Assembly: GCA_046724665.1 (NCBI GenBank)
Contig: JBKOWZ010000187.1
Location: 1-35,663, forward strand
Length of the DNA stretch: 35,663 bases
Source of the DNA: Actinocrinis sp046724665
GTDB lineage: Bacteria; Actinomycetota; Actinomycetes; Streptomycetales; Catenulisporaceae
Direction: 5' to 3'
The position numbers and the translations under genes are program-made. The notes under the pieces were generated by a model. The model did no database searches and was not told the origin of the DNA. It saw nothing but the letters and a program-made list of their open reading frames with translations. Shown piece after piece: positions 33,177 through 35,663 of the stretch; positions within the stretch are counted from its first letter, which is position 1, and the number at the start of each line of letters is the position of its first letter.

Positions 33177-33962
33177 ATGTGCGGACGCTACGTGGTGACC
33201 ACCGATCCTCAGCAGCTCGCGCTGGACTTCGGCGCGGTCCTGCGCATCGAGCAGCTGCCGCCGGACTATCCGGACTACAACGTCGCGCCGACCAAGCCGG
33301 TCCCGGCGGTGCTGGTGCGCGGCGGCGACCGGGTGCTGTCCACGCTGCGCTGGGGACTGGTCCCGTTCTGGGCCAAGGATCCCTCGGTCGGCGCGAAGAT
33401 GATCAACGCCCGGATCGAGTCGGCGGCCGAGAAGTCCGCGTTCAAGCAGTCCTTCGCCAGGCGTCGCTGCCTGCTGCCCGCGGACGGCTATTACGAGTGG
33501 CTCGCCCTGCCGCCCGCGCCCGGCGAGGCGGCCGCCGGAGGCAAGGGGAAGGGCAAGCCGCGCAAGCAGCCTTACTACATTCGGCCCATCGACGGCGGTC
33601 CGCTGGCCTTCGCCGGGCTGTACGAGCGGTGGCGCGACGCGGAGGGCCGCGAGCTGTGGTCCACCTCGATCCTGACCGCCGCCGCGGCCGAGTCGATGGC
33701 CTGGCTGCACGACCGGATGCCGCTGACCGTGCCGAGCAGCGGCTGGGACGCGTGGCTCGATCCGGCGATGCAGGACCCCGGGCAGGCGGGCACGCTGCTC
33801 GACTTCGCCCCGCGCTGGACCGCAGCTCCCGTCTCCAACCAGGTCAACTCGGTGCGCAACAACGGGCCCGAGCTGATCGAGACCGTCGCCGCCGACTCCG
33901 CGGCCGCCGCCGGGACGGACCCCGCCGCGCCGGGAATGGAGCGGGACGGCACGCTGTTCTGA
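33177..33962 (+). CDS. SRAP domain protein (HMCES/YedK type) that shields abasic DNA sites
   Basis: 261 aa. Cys2, exposed after removal of the initiator Met, is the residue that forms the thiazolidine crosslink to abasic sites. Other active-site residues visible are Asn78 in MINARIES, Glu107 in PADGYYEW and His178 in LHDRMPLTVP. A Gly/Lys-rich insertion (about 112-131) follows the catalytic Glu, and the C-terminal 35 residues are Ala-rich. No strong ribosome site precedes the ATG, but MCGRY fixes the start. The gene is followed by sigR, and its last codons contain the σR promoter. Confidence 0.92.
   Translation: MCGRYVVTTDPQQLALDFGAVLRIEQLPPDYPDYNVAPTKPVPAVLVRGGDRVLSTLRWGLVPFWAKDPSVGAKMINARIESAAEKSAFKQSFARRRCLLPADGYYEWLALPPAPGEAAAGGKGKGKPRKQPYYIRPIDGGPLAFAGLYERWRDAEGRELWSTSILTAAAAESMAWLHDRMPLTVPSSGWDAWLDPAMQDPGQAGTLLDFAPRWTAAPVSNQVNSVRNNGPELIETVAADSAAAAGTDPAAPGMERDGTLF
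33933..33958 (+). promoter_or_regulatory. σR-type promoter (GGAAT-N18-GTT) for sigR–rsrA
   Basis: GGAAT (33933-33937) and GTT (33956-33958) are separated by exactly 18 bp, the σR consensus from Streptomyces coelicolor. It lies in the last nine codons of the SRAP gene. The expected transcription start is near 33966-33968, immediately before GTG 33969 and ATG 33972, which are in frame with sigR. Confidence 0.7.
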
Positions 33963-34035
33963 CACTTTGTGATGGCGACCACATCCACTTCACCGGTGTC
34001 CGAGCCGTGGCCCGGCCACGCGACGTCCCGACTCG

Positions 34036-34062
34036 TTGATCAGGTACCCCGGCGGTTATTCT
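34036..34062 (+). promoter_or_regulatory. Possible housekeeping promoter for the short σR form
   Basis: TTGATC (34036-34041) and TATTCT (34057-34062) are separated by 15 bp, somewhat shorter than ideal. A transcript from here would begin about 50 bases before the GTG at 34119 and could encode only the short sigma factor. Confidence 0.45.
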
Positions 34063-34118
34063 CGGGGGAAGTCCGGCTGGTGCTCGAGCCGGATCCGATC
34101 ACGGAGGTGGGTATCACG

Positions 34119-34874
34119 GTGAGCACGGCCGCCGGCGCGCAGCCCGCGCACGAGGCGGAGGCGACGACGGAGACGATCACGGCCGAACCGGTCGAGCAGC
34201 CGCAGGAGACGATCTCGGAGCGCGACGCGCGGTTCGAGCGTGACGCCATGCCCTTCCTGGACGCGCTGTACTCGGCCGCGCTGCGGATGACACGCAACCC
34301 CGCCGACGCGGAGGACCTGGTGCAGGAGACCTACGCCAAGGCGTACGCGTCGTTCCACCAGTTCAAGCCGGGAACGAACCTCAAGGCATGGATGTACCGC
34401 ATCCTCACCAACACCTTCATCAACGGCTACCGCAAGAAGCAGCGCGAGCCGCTGGCCTCCGGCACCGACGAGATCGAGGACTGGCAGCTGCACCGGGCCG
34501 AGTCGCACACCTCGACCGGCCTGCGCTCCGCCGAGGTCGAGGCGCTCGACCACCTGCCCGACTCGGACGTGAAGGAGGCGTTGCAGGCGATCGGCGAGGA
34601 TTTCCGGATGGCGGTGTATCTCGCCGACGTCGAGGGCTTCCCGTACAAGGAGATCGCCGACATCATGGGCACGCCGATCGGCACCGTGATGTCCAGGCTG
34701 CACCGCGGGCGCCGGCAGTTGCGGGAGCTGCTGGCCGACTACGCGCAGCAGCGCGGGTTCAACGGGGCCGAGGCGGGCGGCGACGGAGCCTTGGGCGCCG
34801 GCGCGGGCGGTGGTCAGCAGCAGAACGGTCGGGGTAGTCGGAACGGGGAAGCTGGAAAGGCGGCGACGGTATGA
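34119..34874 (+). CDS. sigR: ECF sigma factor SigR (thiol-oxidative stress)
   Basis: 251 aa from GTG 34119. Region 2 (about 45-110) contains DALYSAALRMTRNPADAEDLVQETYAKAYASFHQF and LKAWMYRILTNTFINGYRKKQREP; region 4 (about 150-205) contains FRMAVYLADVEGFPYKEIADIMGTPIGTVMSRLHRGRRQL. Both are almost those of Streptomyces σR. It directs RNA polymerase to thiol-stress genes when released by RsrA. GGAGG lies 11 bases upstream. The frame is open back to ATG 33972/GTG 33969, which would add 49-50 residues and match the known longer, unstable σR' isoform. A Gly/Gln-rich tail follows region 4. The stop overlaps rsrA (ATGA). Confidence 0.93.
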   Translation: MSTAAGAQPAHEAEATTETITAEPVEQPQETISERDARFERDAMPFLDALYSAALRMTRNPADAEDLVQETYAKAYASFHQFKPGTNLKAWMYRILTNTFINGYRKKQREPLASGTDEIEDWQLHRAESHTSTGLRSAEVEALDHLPDSDVKEALQAIGEDFRMAVYLADVEGFPYKEIADIMGTPIGTVMSRLHRGRRQLRELLADYAQQRGFNGAEAGGDGALGAGAGGGQQQNGRGSRNGEAGKAATV

Positions 34875-35161
34875 GCTCCGGGCATGCGCACGAGCCCAAG
34901 GCCGACTGTTCGTCGGTCCTTGATCGGCTCTACGAGTACATCGACGACGAGATGGCCGACGACGACTGCGCGACGATCCAGTCCCACCTGGACGACTGCC
35001 GGCCCTGTCTGGCCGAGTACGGCCTCGAGCAGACGGTCAAGGCGCTGGTGCACCGCAGCTGCGGCTGCGACACGGCGCCCGAGCAGCTGCGGCTGAAGAT
35101 TCTTTCGAAGATCAGGCAGGTGCGCGGCGACCTCTCGGCCGATTCCGGCGAGCGCGTCTGA
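34871..35161 (+). CDS. rsrA: Redox-sensing anti-sigma factor RsrA (ZAS family)
   Basis: 96 aa. The zinc anti-sigma motif is His39-x3-Cys43-x2-Cys46 with Cys13 as the N-terminal ligand. Further cysteines at 33, 64 and 66 match the extra cysteines known in RsrA. In the reduced, zinc-bound state it holds σR; disulfide stress forms a disulfide, expels zinc and frees the sigma factor. The ATG overlaps the sigR stop by four bases, indicating translational coupling and stoichiometric synthesis. Confidence 0.93.
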   Translation: MSSGHAHEPKADCSSVLDRLYEYIDDEMADDDCATIQSHLDDCRPCLAEYGLEQTVKALVHRSCGCDTAPEQLRLKILSKIRQVRGDLSADSGERV

Positions 35162-35480
35162 CCCACGGCCGCCGCCGCGGCGCTCCGGGCGCCCCGGCCC
35201 GGCACCCCGGGTGTCCGCGCGTTCACCCGCCGCGAACACCCCGAGATCGCGTTTCGGATGTAATGGGCTTAATGCCACCCATTTTCGACGACTCTCGGTA
35301 ATTCACCGGTTACAGCCCGTCTGAACTGGCCGGATATTCGACTGAGTTTTCCACTCAGTCGGTTGAATCGTGCCCAGTATGGCGTGACAGGTGGCACCAT
35401 CGTGTCGTTAGGTCCCCGCGAACCGGGCATGCGGATCCGGTTCGGGGGCTCGTAGTGCCCCGGTGCGGAGGGGTGTCACG
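35162..35480. other. Intergenic region with three hairpins, leader of the last gene
   Basis: There is no gene in these 319 bases. Inverted repeats are: 35209-35219 with 35231-35241 (11 bp, one mismatch), a candidate sigR–rsrA terminator without a T-run; 35339-35346 with 35354-35361 (8 bp perfect, loop TTTTCCA), in a comparatively AT-rich stretch and possibly an operator; and 35414-35426 with 35437-35447 (11 paired bases with a two-base bulge), probably in the 5' leader of the gene at 35481. Confidence 0.5.
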
Positions 35481-35663
35481 ATGACGGTTTTGGAGTTCCG
35501 GCGTTCCCGTCCCGGGGCGCCTACGCAGATGCTGCGCATGCTGCGAACGGTGAACCGGGGGGCGCCGCCGGCGTGGGCCGAACGACCCGGCGGGCCGCAG
35601 GCGGCCGCGCAGGCGCGGCCGATCGGCCCGGAGCGGGATGGCGAGCGCGGCTCGCCGCCGATG
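35481..35663 (+). CDS. Unidentified protein, N-terminal 61 residues (cut by the window end)
   Basis: An ATG at 35481 with GGAGGGG about 8 bases upstream opens a frame that continues to the window edge. The product begins MTVLEFRRSRPGAPTQMLRM and continues Arg-, Pro- and Ala-rich with no domain I recognise. Codon use has the strong third-position GC of real genes here, and the ribosome site is good, so I think it is genuine, but its identity depends on the missing part. Confidence 0.5.
   Translation, partial: MTVLEFRRSRPGAPTQMLRMLRTVNRGAPPAWAERPGGPQAAAQARPIGPERDGERGSPPM

Noticed and set aside
33966..34118. Independent small gene between SRAP and sigR
   Set aside because: The only open frame is the in-frame extension of sigR itself.

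Overview
The window is chromosomal DNA of a very GC-rich actinomycete. Third codon positions are almost all G or C, and GTG/TTG starts are common. A σR–RsrA-type redox sigma/anti-sigma pair, a mycothiol-type maleylpyruvate isomerase fold and the aroA–rsgA–hisN block point to the Streptomyces/Catenulispora side of the Actinobacteria; I cannot fix the genus. I see no phage, insertion sequence, CRISPR array, tRNA or rRNA.

Layout. Positions 1-8286 (minus strand) look like one sugar-uptake unit: a LacI-family regulator, two permeases, two ATPases and a lipoprotein of a family-5 (oligopeptide-type) ABC importer, then a GH3 beta-glucosidase that runs off the left edge. The regulator's leader (8287-8600) has a palindrome close to the cellobiose-type CebR/CelR operator, a tandem 12-bp operator-like repeat and two adjacent hairpins with the same seven-base loop. 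Positions 8726-13869 hold paaN (phenylacetate-type aldehyde dehydrogenase, minus), a divergent TetR regulator, and 2-oxo acid dehydrogenase E1 alpha and beta without an E2. Two nearly identical palindromes place both transcription units under the TetR protein. The 3' ends of paaN and of tetR are each followed by tandem repeats that seem to grow out of the gene end.

Positions 13946-24288 carry a set of less common proteins: a membrane protein with a duplicated phospholipase-D-like module, a metallo-beta-lactamase/Rieske fusion, a luciferase-like monooxygenase, a small membrane protein with a five-residue repeat, a pseudo-receiver/glutaredoxin-like/thioredoxin-reductase-like fusion without redox cysteines, and a pair of M16 peptidase subunits. 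Positions 24453-28044 carry a mycothiol-dependent isomerase-like enzyme, a DMT-type transporter, a DedA membrane protein and the histidinol-phosphatase HisN.

Positions 28249-35161 hold a solitary PaaC subunit, a flavohemoglobin-like protein, RsgA, AroA, an SRAP/HMCES abasic-site protein, SigR and RsrA. A perfect σR promoter (GGAAT-N18-GTT) lies in the last codons of the SRAP gene, upstream of a possible longer σR isoform, with a second housekeeping-like promoter in front of the short form. The window closes with the first 61 codons of an unidentified gene behind a structured leader.
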